From the NCBI GenBank assembly GCA_013178185.1, contig JABLXC010000006.1, forward strand, positions 95,939-159,938: a stretch of DNA of 64,000 nt. The letters are read 5' to 3'. Shown one piece after another: positions 17,622 to 26,088 of the stretch; the first letter of the stretch is position 1; every line of letters begins with the position of its first letter. Position numbers and translations under genes: made by a program. Source of the stretch: Anaerolineae bacterium. GTDB lineage: Bacteria > Chloroflexota > Anaerolineae > Anaerolineales > Anaerolineaceae. The notes under the pieces were generated by a model, which saw only the letters and a program-made list of their open reading frames with translations, was not told the DNA's origin and did not search any database.

Positions 17622-17885
17622 GAAAAATCAGCAAATTTTGCTAAAGCGAAAATGATTACACTCCTTAAAACCTGGTCTTTAGATGAATTCCGGCATCGGG
17701 TTTGTTGGACTCCTTCCGATCAGGTGAAACTGGAATGAGAGTCATTAACCATTTATTAGTTTGTGATAACATTCTGCAAGACTTGTAATTCCAGGCAATC
17801 ACTATTGCTCATCAACGAACTGCATTCAGGGCATTTGTTGACCAAGGATTTTTTTAATTTTTTGGATAATCATAGTGGAGGGATG

Positions 17886-18668
17886 ATGGCTGGTTTGAAA
17901 GGGAATTTTCTCAAAGAAAGAATGAGACGCGGGGAAAAGGTCATAGGCGGTTGGATTACGCTAACGGATCCGATTATGGGGCGCATTTTCTCACAGGTGG
18001 GGTTTGATTTTGTAATGATTGACCTGGAACATTCGGCGATCAATCAGGAAACTTTGCAAACCATGCTGTTAATGTTCGAGGGGACACAATCTTGTCCCAT
18101 TGTAAGGGTGCCAGGGCATGATCCGGTCTGGGTAAAATGGGCGCTGGATTCAGGCGCGGAAGGAATTTTGTTCCCTAACGTCAGAACTGAACGAGAAGCT
18201 CGCCAGGTTGTGCAGATGGCGAAGTATCCCCCCCAGGGAATACGAGGTTTTTTCCCGCGCGTGGCGTCCAACCTCACAACTAAAATGAGTGAGTATATGG
18301 ATGGCATTAACGACCGCATTAATGTGTGGATACAAATTGAAGATATCCAGGCTGTTGACCATCTTGACGAGCTTTTCTCTGTCGAGGGGGTGGATGCGGT
18401 TTTAGTGGGGCCGGCTGACCTTTCGTTGTCGATGGGAATTTTATTTCAATGGGAACATCTGGAATTTCAGCGGGCGATCCAAAAAATACTGGAAAGCGGG
18501 GCAAACCATCATCTACCGGTTGGGTACCCGGCGGATGATACCGCTGAGAAAGCCCTGTCTTGCCTCCGGCAGGGTTTTCAGTTTGTCACAACAGGGATGG
18601 ACAGTCTCCTGGTGCAGCGCGCGGCGCGAGACGTTTTGGAAGAAATTAAAAAAGGGTGGGAGGCCTGA
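17886..18668 (+). CDS. HpcH/HpaI-family class II aldolase
   Basis: 260 residues from the ATG at 17886, placed three bases after GGAGGG. An ATG at 17883 directly abuts that site, and the frame stays open back to 17763 without a better start. The family cleaves 4-hydroxy-2-oxo acids into pyruvate and an aldehyde using a divalent metal. Typical segments are GGWITLTDPIMGRIFSQVGFD, MIDLEHS, GIRGFFPRVAS, the metal-ligand Glu in IQIED and VGPADLSLSMG. It may instead be a 2-dehydro-3-deoxy-sugar-acid aldolase. It lies alone between the tungstate regulator and the ROK/GH31 operon. Confidence 0.87.
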   Translation: MAGLKGNFLKERMRRGEKVIGGWITLTDPIMGRIFSQVGFDFVMIDLEHSAINQETLQTMLLMFEGTQSCPIVRVPGHDPVWVKWALDSGAEGILFPNVRTEREARQVVQMAKYPPQGIRGFFPRVASNLTTKMSEYMDGINDRINVWIQIEDIQAVDHLDELFSVEGVDAVLVGPADLSLSMGILFQWEHLEFQRAIQKILESGANHHLPVGYPADDTAEKALSCLRQGFQFVTTGMDSLLVQRAARDVLEEIKKGWEA

Positions 18669-18818
18669 ATTTTAGTTTTCTTGATAAGAGCCTGCTTGAC
18701 TGTTGTATTCCTATCCTAAATTTGCACCCGTGACCGACGATCACAATGTAATCTTGTAGGAGCTTTGATAGCGGATTATCCCCTGAGGACAGGTTACACA
18801 TTTTATTGCAAAAACCTA

Positions 18819-18847
18819 TTGACTTGGGGATTGAAATTTCGTAGAAT
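18819..18847 (+). promoter_or_regulatory. Strong sigma-70-type promoter of the ROK/GH31 operon
   Basis: TTGACT (18819-18824) and TAGAAT (18842-18847) are separated by exactly 17 bases, 61 bp upstream of the regulator start. This is one of the two best promoter matches in the window. Confidence 0.8.
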
Positions 18848-18853
18848 ATTCAC

Positions 18854-18878
18854 AATTCGTTTAAATTACAAACTAATT
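18854..18878. promoter_or_regulatory. XylR-type operator overlapping the transcription start
   Basis: Arms AATTCGTTT (18854-18862) and AAACTAATT (18870-18878) are inverted repeats with one mismatch and a 7-base spacer. On the minus strand the half-site reads TTAGTTTGT, the half-site known from xylose operators bound by ROK-family XylR. It lies just after the -10 box, where a bound repressor would block initiation. It is therefore a likely autoregulatory operator of the ROK gene and the GH31 gene. Confidence 0.7.
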
Positions 18879-18907
18879 GGCCTTCGATATTGGGGAGGGG
18901 TTTTCAG

Positions 18908-20158
18908 ATGGCCGGCTTGAGAACCATTAATCATGTTGACATGCGCAACCGAAATATTGCGATCATTGTCAATCATCTGTATCAATACGCTCCTATTTCC
19001 CGTGCCGGCCTGGCAAAGAAAACCGGTTTAAACAAAGCGACTGTAACAAGCATCATCCGAATCTTGATGGAAAATGGATTTGTAGTCGAGGCAGGGACAA
19101 GGCATATGGGCAGCAGTGCTGGACATCCCGCCATTGATCTGAGGATCAATCCGGATGCCGGAAGGGTGATCGGCGCTGAAATTAATGCAGAGAGCATCGC
19201 TGTAGCGGTGCTCGATATCTCGCCGAGAATAATCTGGCGTGAAACCCGTAAACATTCTCAAAAAGAAAATGCCGATGCGGTCATGGAGGAGACCATTCAA
19301 CTTCTGCATCAAGCCTATGCGCGAATCCAAGGTGGAACTGCTCCGGTTCTCGGAATTGTTGTGGCGCTGCCTGGATTGGTGGATTTGAGGTCGAATGTTC
19401 TGCTTGATGCGCCGGATATGGGCTGGAAAAATGTGCCAATTGGCAGATTGATTCAAGATGAGTTGAAACTGCCTGTGGCTATTGGAAATTCGGCCCATAT
19501 GGCGTCTATTGCCGAAAACTACTTTGGCGCTTCTAAGGAAAGCGAGGTGTCGCTTTTTCTCAATCTCGGGCCATCGCTTGGCAGCGGTATTGTCATCATG
19601 GATAATGTTCTGAGCGGCGCGGCTGGCCTGGCGAGCGAAGCAGGTCACATGACGGTTGATCCGAATGGTGAAGTATGTTCGTGCGGCAATATCGGTTGTT
19701 GGAATACGGTTGCCAGCCTGCGCGCCCTTCTGAAACGGGTGCGAACCTCCATCCAGGAGGGCTGCCCTTCAGCGATCCAGAAAGTTGTTCAAGGAGACCT
19801 GACAGATCTGAATCTAGATCATGTTATTTGGGCCGCGCATAACCGAGATGCCGTTGCCTGCCGGGCTTTGGAGGAGACCGGCGTCTGGTTGGGAATTGGC
19901 ATCAGCAACCTGATCAACTTGCTTAATCCGGAATCTATTGTTCTTGGCGGCCCGATGAGCGCGGCGTACGATTTTTTCCTCCCGAGCATTCAAAAAGAAA
20001 TTCTAAAGCGGGCATTTGTTGGTAAGGTTAAAAACTACCAAATCACACTTGCGAAGTATCGGGAAGATTCCTGTCTGGTTGGTTCTCTTGCAGTAATTTA
20101 TTGGAACTTGATGAATCAGCTTCAATACATCACCTTGCCAGAGGATGGGAGATTATGA
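18908..20158 (+). CDS. xylR: ROK-family transcriptional repressor, XylR-like
   Basis: 416 residues from the ATG at 18908, seven bases after GGGGAGGGG; a TTG at 18890 is in frame but lies before the ribosome site. Residues about 15-75 form a MarR/ROK winged helix (SRAGLAKKTGLNKATVTSIIRIL). The rest is a ROK sugar-kinase-like domain with GHMTVDPNGEVCSCGNIGC, which carries the zinc-binding His and Cys cluster. The upstream operator has XylR-type half-sites and the next gene is an alpha-xylosidase-type GH31, overlapping by 4 bp. Repression relieved by xylose or a xyloside is the natural inference. Confidence 0.88.
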   Translation: MAGLRTINHVDMRNRNIAIIVNHLYQYAPISRAGLAKKTGLNKATVTSIIRILMENGFVVEAGTRHMGSSAGHPAIDLRINPDAGRVIGAEINAESIAVAVLDISPRIIWRETRKHSQKENADAVMEETIQLLHQAYARIQGGTAPVLGIVVALPGLVDLRSNVLLDAPDMGWKNVPIGRLIQDELKLPVAIGNSAHMASIAENYFGASKESEVSLFLNLGPSLGSGIVIMDNVLSGAAGLASEAGHMTVDPNGEVCSCGNIGCWNTVASLRALLKRVRTSIQEGCPSAIQKVVQGDLTDLNLDHVIWAAHNRDAVACRALEETGVWLGIGISNLINLLNPESIVLGGPMSAAYDFFLPSIQKEILKRAFVGKVKNYQITLAKYREDSCLVGSLAVIYWNLMNQLQYITLPEDGRL

Positions 20159-22590
20159 TGGACAAACCGGTTCCATGGTCAGAGTTTGTTGCCCCGCTGG
20201 ATTTTACGAAATATTATCGTAAGCAGTTGATTTTAAATCGTTGCGTGGATTTCAGGGTGACGCAAACCGGGCTTGCGTTGAATTGCCAGGTCGATCATTG
20301 GGTTCATGACGACGGTCCCCGTGATGTACCCGTCTGCCTGGATGTCATTACTCCGAACGTAATTCGTTTTCGCATGAGCCTGGAAAATTTCGCTCCTCGT
20401 CCCAGTGATCTGCTCCTGCAACAAAACTGGCCCTCCGTTCCTTTTCAGGTCAGAGAAGAGAGCAACAAAATCATTTTGACGACTGAGCGGTTGAAGGTGG
20501 AACTGCAACGATATCCCTGGCGGATGCAAGTCTTTGATTTGCATGGTCCTTCACGCTCCCCATTTTTCAGCCAGCAAATCTATGATTTTGCTTATGGGCC
20601 GGCTTTTGAGGTTGCTCCGATAGGATTTCAAGCTGAAGAAGATGGAAAATTTTCAGTGCGCGAGGCGGTGGCGGTAACACCGGGCGAATCATTTTATGGG
20701 TTTGGGGAAAAGTTTTCTTCGCTTGATAAATGGAATCAAGAAATTACATCCTGGTCGGTAGATTGCGGAAATGTCAGCAGCCCGCGTTCTTATAAGAATA
20801 TCCCTTTTTTTATAAGCACGGCGGGTTATGGCGTCTTCGTCAATAGTTCATTTCCCATTGTTTATCGCATGGGGACCCAATCGGGTATCTCTTATTCGTT
20901 CCATGTGCTGGATTGCGAGCTGGATTATTTTCTGATCTATGGCCCCTCCTTCAAAGAAATTCTTAAAGGGTACTGTGATTTAACTGGTTATGCACCTGTG
21001 CCTCCAAAATGGTCTTTTGGGTTCTGGTTATCTCGATGTGGGTACAAGAGCCAAGACGAGGTTGAAGAAATCGTTCTAGAAAGTCGCCGGCGAGGGTTTC
21101 CCCTTGATGTGATCTCGATTGACCCCTGGTGGATGGGAAATGGCCCCTGGACAACCGCAGAGTGGGATATGAAAGCTTTCCCGAATCCCAAAGGGATGAT
21201 CACCTATTTGCTTAGCCAGCATGTTCGCACCTGTTTGTGGATTCATCCCTATTTGCCTGTTGGAAGCCGAATTTACGAGGAAGCTCTGGCTCAAAATTAC
21301 CTGGTTTCAAAACCGGATGGCGCGCCCAGCCCTGTGATCGAAACTTTTTCCGGCAGCAGCCTGGCTGCGGTTGATTTTACGAATCCAAGGGCGGCGGCCT
21401 GGTTTCAGTCCTGGCTGCAGAGGCTACTTGATATGGGCGTAGCTGCTTTTAAGACAGATTTTGGAGAGCAGTCGCCTGTTGACGCGGTTTATGCTGATGG
21501 GCGGACAGGTTTGGAAATGCATAACCTGTATCCTCTACTCTATAATAAAACAGTGTTTGAACTGACCAGGCAGCACTTTGGACGCGGCCTGGTTTGGGGC
21601 AGGTCAGCTTATGCTGGCTCCCAGCGCTACCCGGTTCAGTGGGGGGGCGATAGTTACGCCAGCCTGGATCAGATGCGAACGCAACTCCAGGGTTTGCTGA
21701 GTTATGGCATGTCGGGCGTGCCGTTTTGCGGCCATGATATTGGCGGTTTCGATTATTCACCCGAATCTTTTTATTATCCTGACCAGCCAGATTCTCCGAA
21801 AGACGCCGAGTTGTACGTTCGCTGGCTCCAGTTCGGAACTTTCTCGTCTCATATGCGCGCTCACGGCAAACAACCACGCGAGCCCTGGACCTATGGAGAA
21901 GAGGCAGCACAAATTGCGCTTAAATATCTTAAACTCCGTTATCGGTTGCTTCCTTACATTTACTCACAGGCTGTCCGCTCTTCACAGACGGGACTACCAA
22001 TGGTTAGGCCGCTGGTGCTGGAATGCCAGGAAGATCCTAATACACAAAACATAGACCAACAATACCTTTTTGGCGAGAGCCTGCTGGTTGCACCCGTCCT
22101 TACCCGCTCCCGCCGGAAGAGTGTGTATCTTCCCGCCGGAGAATGGTTTGATTTTTGGACGAAAGAACGCCAACCTGGCGGGCGCTGGATTGAGGTTGAC
22201 GCTCCCCTTGACCATCTTCCTGTTTGGGTGAAAGGTGGAACAATTTTTCCTCTTGGGCCTGAACTTCCCTACGTTGATGCCGGGCCTCTCGACCCGCTCA
22301 CACTCGAAATTTATCTTTCTTCAGATGACCGCTCGGTTGAAATTTGCGATGAAGACAAGCCGGCGATCAAGGCTGCCTGCCATTGGCAGGGCGGTCATCT
22401 GATATTGGAAGTGACGCCGACCCCCGGACTGCTCGAGGTCAATTTGTTTGGGGTGCATGTTGTTTCGGCTAGATCTAAAAACCAATTAATCCCGCTTCGG
22501 GGTATTCCTAACGGCCAGTTTCTCCGCTTAGATGGACGTAGCGGGATCATTCTCGTATTAGAGGTACTTAAGGATTTGGCGATTGAGTGA
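20155..22590 (+). CDS. Glycoside hydrolase family 31, alpha-xylosidase (YicI-like)
   Basis: 811 residues, starting at ATG 20155 inside the regulator's stop codon (ATGA overlap). Retaining alpha-glycosidases of GH31 carry the nucleophile Asp in KTDFGE, here AFKTDFGEQSPVDAVYADG, and the acid/base Asp in WGGDS. Other family motifs are SFGFWLSRCGY, ISIDPWWMGNG and GHDIGGFDY. No signal peptide is visible, so it acts in the cytosol, probably on imported isoprimeverose-like alpha-xylosides. YicI-type alpha-xylosidase is favoured over alpha-glucosidase because of the nucleophile context and the XylR-type regulator; alpha-glucosidase remains possible. Confidence 0.9.
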   Translation: MMDKPVPWSEFVAPLDFTKYYRKQLILNRCVDFRVTQTGLALNCQVDHWVHDDGPRDVPVCLDVITPNVIRFRMSLENFAPRPSDLLLQQNWPSVPFQVREESNKIILTTERLKVELQRYPWRMQVFDLHGPSRSPFFSQQIYDFAYGPAFEVAPIGFQAEEDGKFSVREAVAVTPGESFYGFGEKFSSLDKWNQEITSWSVDCGNVSSPRSYKNIPFFISTAGYGVFVNSSFPIVYRMGTQSGISYSFHVLDCELDYFLIYGPSFKEILKGYCDLTGYAPVPPKWSFGFWLSRCGYKSQDEVEEIVLESRRRGFPLDVISIDPWWMGNGPWTTAEWDMKAFPNPKGMITYLLSQHVRTCLWIHPYLPVGSRIYEEALAQNYLVSKPDGAPSPVIETFSGSSLAAVDFTNPRAAAWFQSWLQRLLDMGVAAFKTDFGEQSPVDAVYADGRTGLEMHNLYPLLYNKTVFELTRQHFGRGLVWGRSAYAGSQRYPVQWGGDSYASLDQMRTQLQGLLSYGMSGVPFCGHDIGGFDYSPESFYYPDQPDSPKDAELYVRWLQFGTFSSHMRAHGKQPREPWTYGEEAAQIALKYLKLRYRLLPYIYSQAVRSSQTGLPMVRPLVLECQEDPNTQNIDQQYLFGESLLVAPVLTRSRRKSVYLPAGEWFDFWTKERQPGGRWIEVDAPLDHLPVWVKGGTIFPLGPELPYVDAGPLDPLTLEIYLSSDDRSVEICDEDKPAIKAACHWQGGHLILEVTPTPGLLEVNLFGVHVVSARSKNQLIPLRGIPNGQFLRLDGRSGIILVLEVLKDLAIE

Positions 22591-22625
22591 AGCATGGAAT
22601 GTATCAAAGGAGATAACAGACTAAT

Positions 22626-23831
22626 ATGACGCTTATTTTTGATGTTCACACCCACTATACGCCTCCCTCAATGAAGGAAAACTTGAAAGCGTTCGCGGAA
22701 AAAGAACCTTATTGGGGGCTACTCATTACACCAGATCCTGTCAATCATACCGAACAGGGCTGGGCTACCCCTGAACGGATGATTGCTGATATGGATCAAG
22801 GCGGTGTAGATAAGGCTGTCATCCTGGGGGTATATCGTCAGACCTCAGAAAATGCCCGTGAGACGAATAACGAAACATTGGAGATCATGCAAAGGTATAA
22901 AGGTCGCATTTTAGGTTTTGGCGTTGTTGCTCCTCATCCTCTGGATAAAGCCCTGGATGAATTGAAACGATGTGTTGATAACGGTATGGTCGGTATCGGC
23001 GAATTGAACCCCTATGGGCAAGGCATTTCGTTTGATGATCCGAATTTTCTGAAGATTGTTGAAGCCTGTATAGATGCTGGTATTGTGCTGAACCTGCATG
23101 TCAGCGAAGAGGTGGGACATTTTTACCTGGGTAAATCCACCACTCGCTTGCTGGACTATTACCATCTGGCTTGCCGTTACCCCGAGCTGAAGCTTGTCCT
23201 GGCGCATTGGGGTGGCGGCTTGATTTTCTATGAAATTGTGCCAGAAGTCCGACGAAATTTGAAAAATGTTTATTACGACATGGCCGGAACACCCTTGCTG
23301 TATCCCACCCAATCCATTTTTAGTGTGGCGCTGCAGTGCGTGAGCCATAAAAAGCTGCTATATGGTTCTGATTACCCACTCATCGTTTATCCCAGGAAAC
23401 AAAAAGAGCCCGATTTTCGGCCGTTTTTGGATGAAATTAAAGAGGTGGGATTATCGGAGGAGGTTTACGCTGATGTGATGGGGAGGAACGCAGCTCGTCT
23501 ATTTGGGATGCTACCCCTGGAGGCGGCAGAGGAACCTGAAAAGAAGGCCAGGAAAAGCGTAGGCGACTCTAAGGTGATCACGGAGATCCAAGACCCGGGG
23601 ACCACAACCATCAGCGAGTATATGTCGATCAGCGCTGTGGCAAGAGCCTGGCCGGTTACCCAGTCAGTATTTGAAAGATATGGAATTCCTTGGAAAGATA
23701 CGCCTGTGCCGTTTTGGGAGCCGATTGCCCAGGCAGCGGCTGCACATGGCCTTGGTCCAGAAGCCCGGCAAAAATTAATCGAGGAGTTGAATGAACTGGC
23801 TTTGAAAAGTGCAAAATCTAAAGGAGATTGA
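22626..23831 (+). CDS. Amidohydrolase (ACMSD-like) with C-terminal DUF1858-like domain, copy 1
   Basis: 401 residues. Residues 1-300 form an amidohydrolase-2 TIM barrel with metal ligands HxH (H8, H10 in DVHTHYTPP), a His in LNLHVSEEVGH, the His of LAHWGGG and the Asp of YGSDYPL. Relatives include decarboxylases and hydrolases acting on ring-derived acids. Residues about 335-395 resemble DUF1858 (VARAWPVTQSVFERYGIPW ... WEPIAQAAAAHGLGPEARQKLIEELN), but without the cysteines common in that family. It lies 35 bp after GH31 and 2 bp before a close paralog. No signal peptide. The reaction is unknown. Confidence 0.82.
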   Translation: MTLIFDVHTHYTPPSMKENLKAFAEKEPYWGLLITPDPVNHTEQGWATPERMIADMDQGGVDKAVILGVYRQTSENARETNNETLEIMQRYKGRILGFGVVAPHPLDKALDELKRCVDNGMVGIGELNPYGQGISFDDPNFLKIVEACIDAGIVLNLHVSEEVGHFYLGKSTTRLLDYYHLACRYPELKLVLAHWGGGLIFYEIVPEVRRNLKNVYYDMAGTPLLYPTQSIFSVALQCVSHKKLLYGSDYPLIVYPRKQKEPDFRPFLDEIKEVGLSEEVYADVMGRNAARLFGMLPLEAAEEPEKKARKSVGDSKVITEIQDPGTTTISEYMSISAVARAWPVTQSVFERYGIPWKDTPVPFWEPIAQAAAAHGLGPEARQKLIEELNELALKSAKSKGD

Positions 23832-23833
23832 TC

Positions 23834-25015
23834 ATGAAAATCGATGTCCATACCCACTATACTCCCCCCAGCATTAAAGACAACCTGGCGGCGTTCGCGG
23901 AGAAAGAACCCTATTGGGGGTTGCTTGTTACCCCTGACCCTGTTAATCATACCGAACAGGGTTGGGCTACCCCTGAGCGTATGATCGAGGACATGGATAA
24001 AGCAGAGATCGATAAGGTCGTGCTGCTCGGCGAAGGACAAACGCGGCACGAGAATGCGGTGGAACGCAACAATATTGGTATCGAGATCATGCGGCAGTGG
24101 CCAGATCGCGTCATTTGCTTTGCCACTGTCCAACCCAAATCTGGACAAAAAGCGATTGATGAACTCAAACGCTGTATTGACGCCGGTATGAGCGGCATGG
24201 GAGAAATGGGGCATTATAGCGGTGGATTCAGGTTTGACGACCCCGATTTCTTGCGCGTCGTTGAAGCCTGTATTGAGTTGGATATTCCAATAAATTTGCA
24301 CAGCAACGAGGAAGTTGGGCATTTCTATTTAGGCAAAAGCATTGTCCCTCTACGCCATTATTACCAGCTCATTTGTCGTTACCCCGAGATGAAGTTGATC
24401 TTAGCCCATTGGGGCGGCGGCATCTTGTTCTACGAGATCATGCCAGAAGTTCGCCGCAACCTTAAGAATGTCTATTACGATTCGGCTGGTGGCCCGCTGG
24501 TTTTTCCGACAGACGCTATTTTCAGGGCGGCTCTTCACCTGATCGATCACAGAAAGATCTTATATGGATCTGATTACCCGCTCATCATTTGCCCGGATAA
24601 GCAGACAGGCCCCGATTTTATCCCCTTTGTAGAAGAAATTGATGCACTTGGGTTAGATCAGCCGGTTTATGATGACATAATGGGTAATAACGCAGCGCGG
24701 TTATTCGGGTTTATTAAAGCAGACGTGGGAGACAAGCCTGTTCGCGCTGAGCCCACCGGATTTGATGCTCCCTCACCGATTATCACCGAACTGGCAAGCG
24801 CCCAGGGCGTCAAGCCTACCCAGTTCATGGCGGTTAGCCTGGTAGCCCATACCTGGCCTAAAACGCGGGCCGTTTTTGAAAAATACGGCATCCCATGGCT
24901 GGATTCCTCGGTGCCGTTCTGGGAGCCAATTGCACAGGCTGCCGCGGCGCGAGGTTTCGGGCCGAAAATGCGAGAAAAAATACTGGCAGAACTGATTGAA
25001 GCCGCGTCGGAATAA
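23834..25015 (+). CDS. Amidohydrolase (ACMSD-like) with C-terminal DUF1858-like domain, copy 2
   Basis: 393 residues from ATG 23834 after AAGGAG; a TTG at 23828 is in frame. It is a paralog of the preceding gene: both share DVHTHYTPPS, FAEKEPYWGLL, TPDPVNHTEQGWATPERMI and NEEVGHFYLGKS-type segments and all metal ligands (H6, H8, later His residues, Asp in YGSDYPL). The region after about residue 85 and the start of the active-site rim (GEGQTRHENAVERNN against GVYRQTSENARETNN) differ, so the two may act on related but different substrates or form a hetero-oligomer. The same cysteine-free DUF1858-like tail is present. Confidence 0.82.
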   Translation: MKIDVHTHYTPPSIKDNLAAFAEKEPYWGLLVTPDPVNHTEQGWATPERMIEDMDKAEIDKVVLLGEGQTRHENAVERNNIGIEIMRQWPDRVICFATVQPKSGQKAIDELKRCIDAGMSGMGEMGHYSGGFRFDDPDFLRVVEACIELDIPINLHSNEEVGHFYLGKSIVPLRHYYQLICRYPEMKLILAHWGGGILFYEIMPEVRRNLKNVYYDSAGGPLVFPTDAIFRAALHLIDHRKILYGSDYPLIICPDKQTGPDFIPFVEEIDALGLDQPVYDDIMGNNAARLFGFIKADVGDKPVRAEPTGFDAPSPIITELASAQGVKPTQFMAVSLVAHTWPKTRAVFEKYGIPWLDSSVPFWEPIAQAAAARGFGPKMREKILAELIEAASE

Positions 25016-25023
25016 ATTCTGTC

Positions 25024-25082
25024 TTAAGCAACAAGGGGTTAAACGCGGCCCGAAAAGGAGGCGCCTATCGAACAATGCTTAA
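25024..25082 (+). promoter_or_regulatory. Stem-bounded leader upstream of the ECF S component
   Basis: TTAAGCA (25024-25030) and TGCTTAA (25076-25082) could close a 7-bp stem around 45 bases that include a GC-rich stretch near 25044-25066. It lies 68 bp before the transporter gene. It matches no riboswitch class I can recognise (no TPP, cobalamin, FMN or preQ1 signature). It could be a chance repeat. Confidence 0.25.
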
Positions 25083-25150
25083 ATTTTGAATGAGAATGTT
25101 TTTAAGATCAGAACGACAATCCAATAATTTTTTATGAGGAGGATTTAATC

Positions 25151-25930
25151 ATGACAACACCTTCTGGTGAGGAACGTGAGGTTAAGTTCTTAGGGGGGGC
25201 TTCAATTGACGGAGCACCTGTTGCATATATCATTGTGCTTGCTGCCGTGGTTACAGCCCTGTCTTTCATCCCATTTTCCGTTGTCATGGCATCTGGCGGC
25301 AGCTTCCCAATGGCCCAGGGTGTCTATTCGTTGGTCGGCTGGGTGCTTGGCCCTATTGCGGGTGCAGTTGCAAGCGGGATTGGGGCGCTGATTGGCGTTT
25401 TCCTTGCGCCGCACACTGCAGGCGTGGCACCTGTCACCGTATATGGAGCAGTAGTTGCCGCTTTTGCCGCTGGTACAATGGTTTTTGGTAAACTCCGTTC
25501 AAAATGGTGGATTATTGCCGCCGTTATTGGTGTCGGATCGATTGCATTTTTCTTTGGTCGGGCCCTTTTCGTGAATGGCGTTAGCCTGAAAGCCGTGGTG
25601 CTTGGCGGAGCAAGCCAGTGGGTGGGGGTGTTGTTGTTCTGCCTGCCCACCCGTAATATTTTCGCCCGCTGGATTGCCAGCAAAAACATTGGGATGGTGG
25701 CGTTAGGTGTCTTTTTTGGCACCTGGGCAAGTTTTGCAGTAAGCCATGTCGCCCAATCTGCAATCACTTACTACATGTTCAACTGGCCCGAAGAAGTGTG
25801 GATGTTGTTGGCTGGACTTGTGCCGGTTGAGTACGTGTCGCGTTGTTTGATCGGGGCGGTGATCGGCGCTGGTGTGATCGCGGGGTTAAGGGCGATCGGG
25901 ATTGTCAAACCGACGTACGCCACATATTAA
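25151..25930 (+). CDS. ECF transporter substrate-binding (S) component
   Basis: 259 residues with six predicted membrane helices. The N-terminal helix loop SFIPFSVVMASGGSFPMAQGVYSLVGWVLGP and GAVASGIGALIGVFLAP resemble S components of energy-coupling factor transporters, which capture a vitamin or metal in the membrane. ATG follows ATGAGGAGGA. The next genes are the fused ATPases and the T component, so this is a dedicated (group I) ECF system. It follows two amidohydrolase genes, whose substrate or product may be what is imported. No thiamine, biotin or riboflavin S-component signature was recognised. Confidence 0.8.
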   Translation: MTTPSGEEREVKFLGGASIDGAPVAYIIVLAAVVTALSFIPFSVVMASGGSFPMAQGVYSLVGWVLGPIAGAVASGIGALIGVFLAPHTAGVAPVTVYGAVVAAFAAGTMVFGKLRSKWWIIAAVIGVGSIAFFFGRALFVNGVSLKAVVLGGASQWVGVLLFCLPTRNIFARWIASKNIGMVALGVFFGTWASFAVSHVAQSAITYYMFNWPEEVWMLLAGLVPVEYVSRCLIGAVIGAGVIAGLRAIGIVKPTYATY

Positions 25931-25940
25931 AAATGGTTTT

Positions 25941-25980
25941 TGGTTTCTCAATAGGGCAGCGACCTTCACTTTGAGAACCA
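25941..25980 (+). other. Stem-loop between the S component and the ATPase gene
   Basis: TGGTTTCTCAA (25941-25951) pairs with TTGAGAACCA (25971-25980) with one bulged base and a 19-nt loop. No U-tract follows, so it may be an RNA stabiliser or partial attenuator in the 158-bp gap rather than a terminator. Confidence 0.35.
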
Positions 25981-26088
25981 GATAAAACCAGGGAGATTAT
26001 TACCGGAGGGGGCGCGGGAAATTGTATTTGGTGGATTTTTTTGATTTCAAGCGCCCCCACTTAGAAAATACCAAGAACAGGTGGATGA

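Noticed and set aside
19028..19648. 206-codon minus-strand frame opposite the ROK gene
   Set aside because: The ROK gene has clear domains, promoter and ribosome site; the antisense frame has none.
23465..24322. 285-codon minus-strand frame opposite the tandem amidohydrolases
   Set aside because: Antisense shadow of two genes with conserved metal-binding motifs; no ribosome site or family match.
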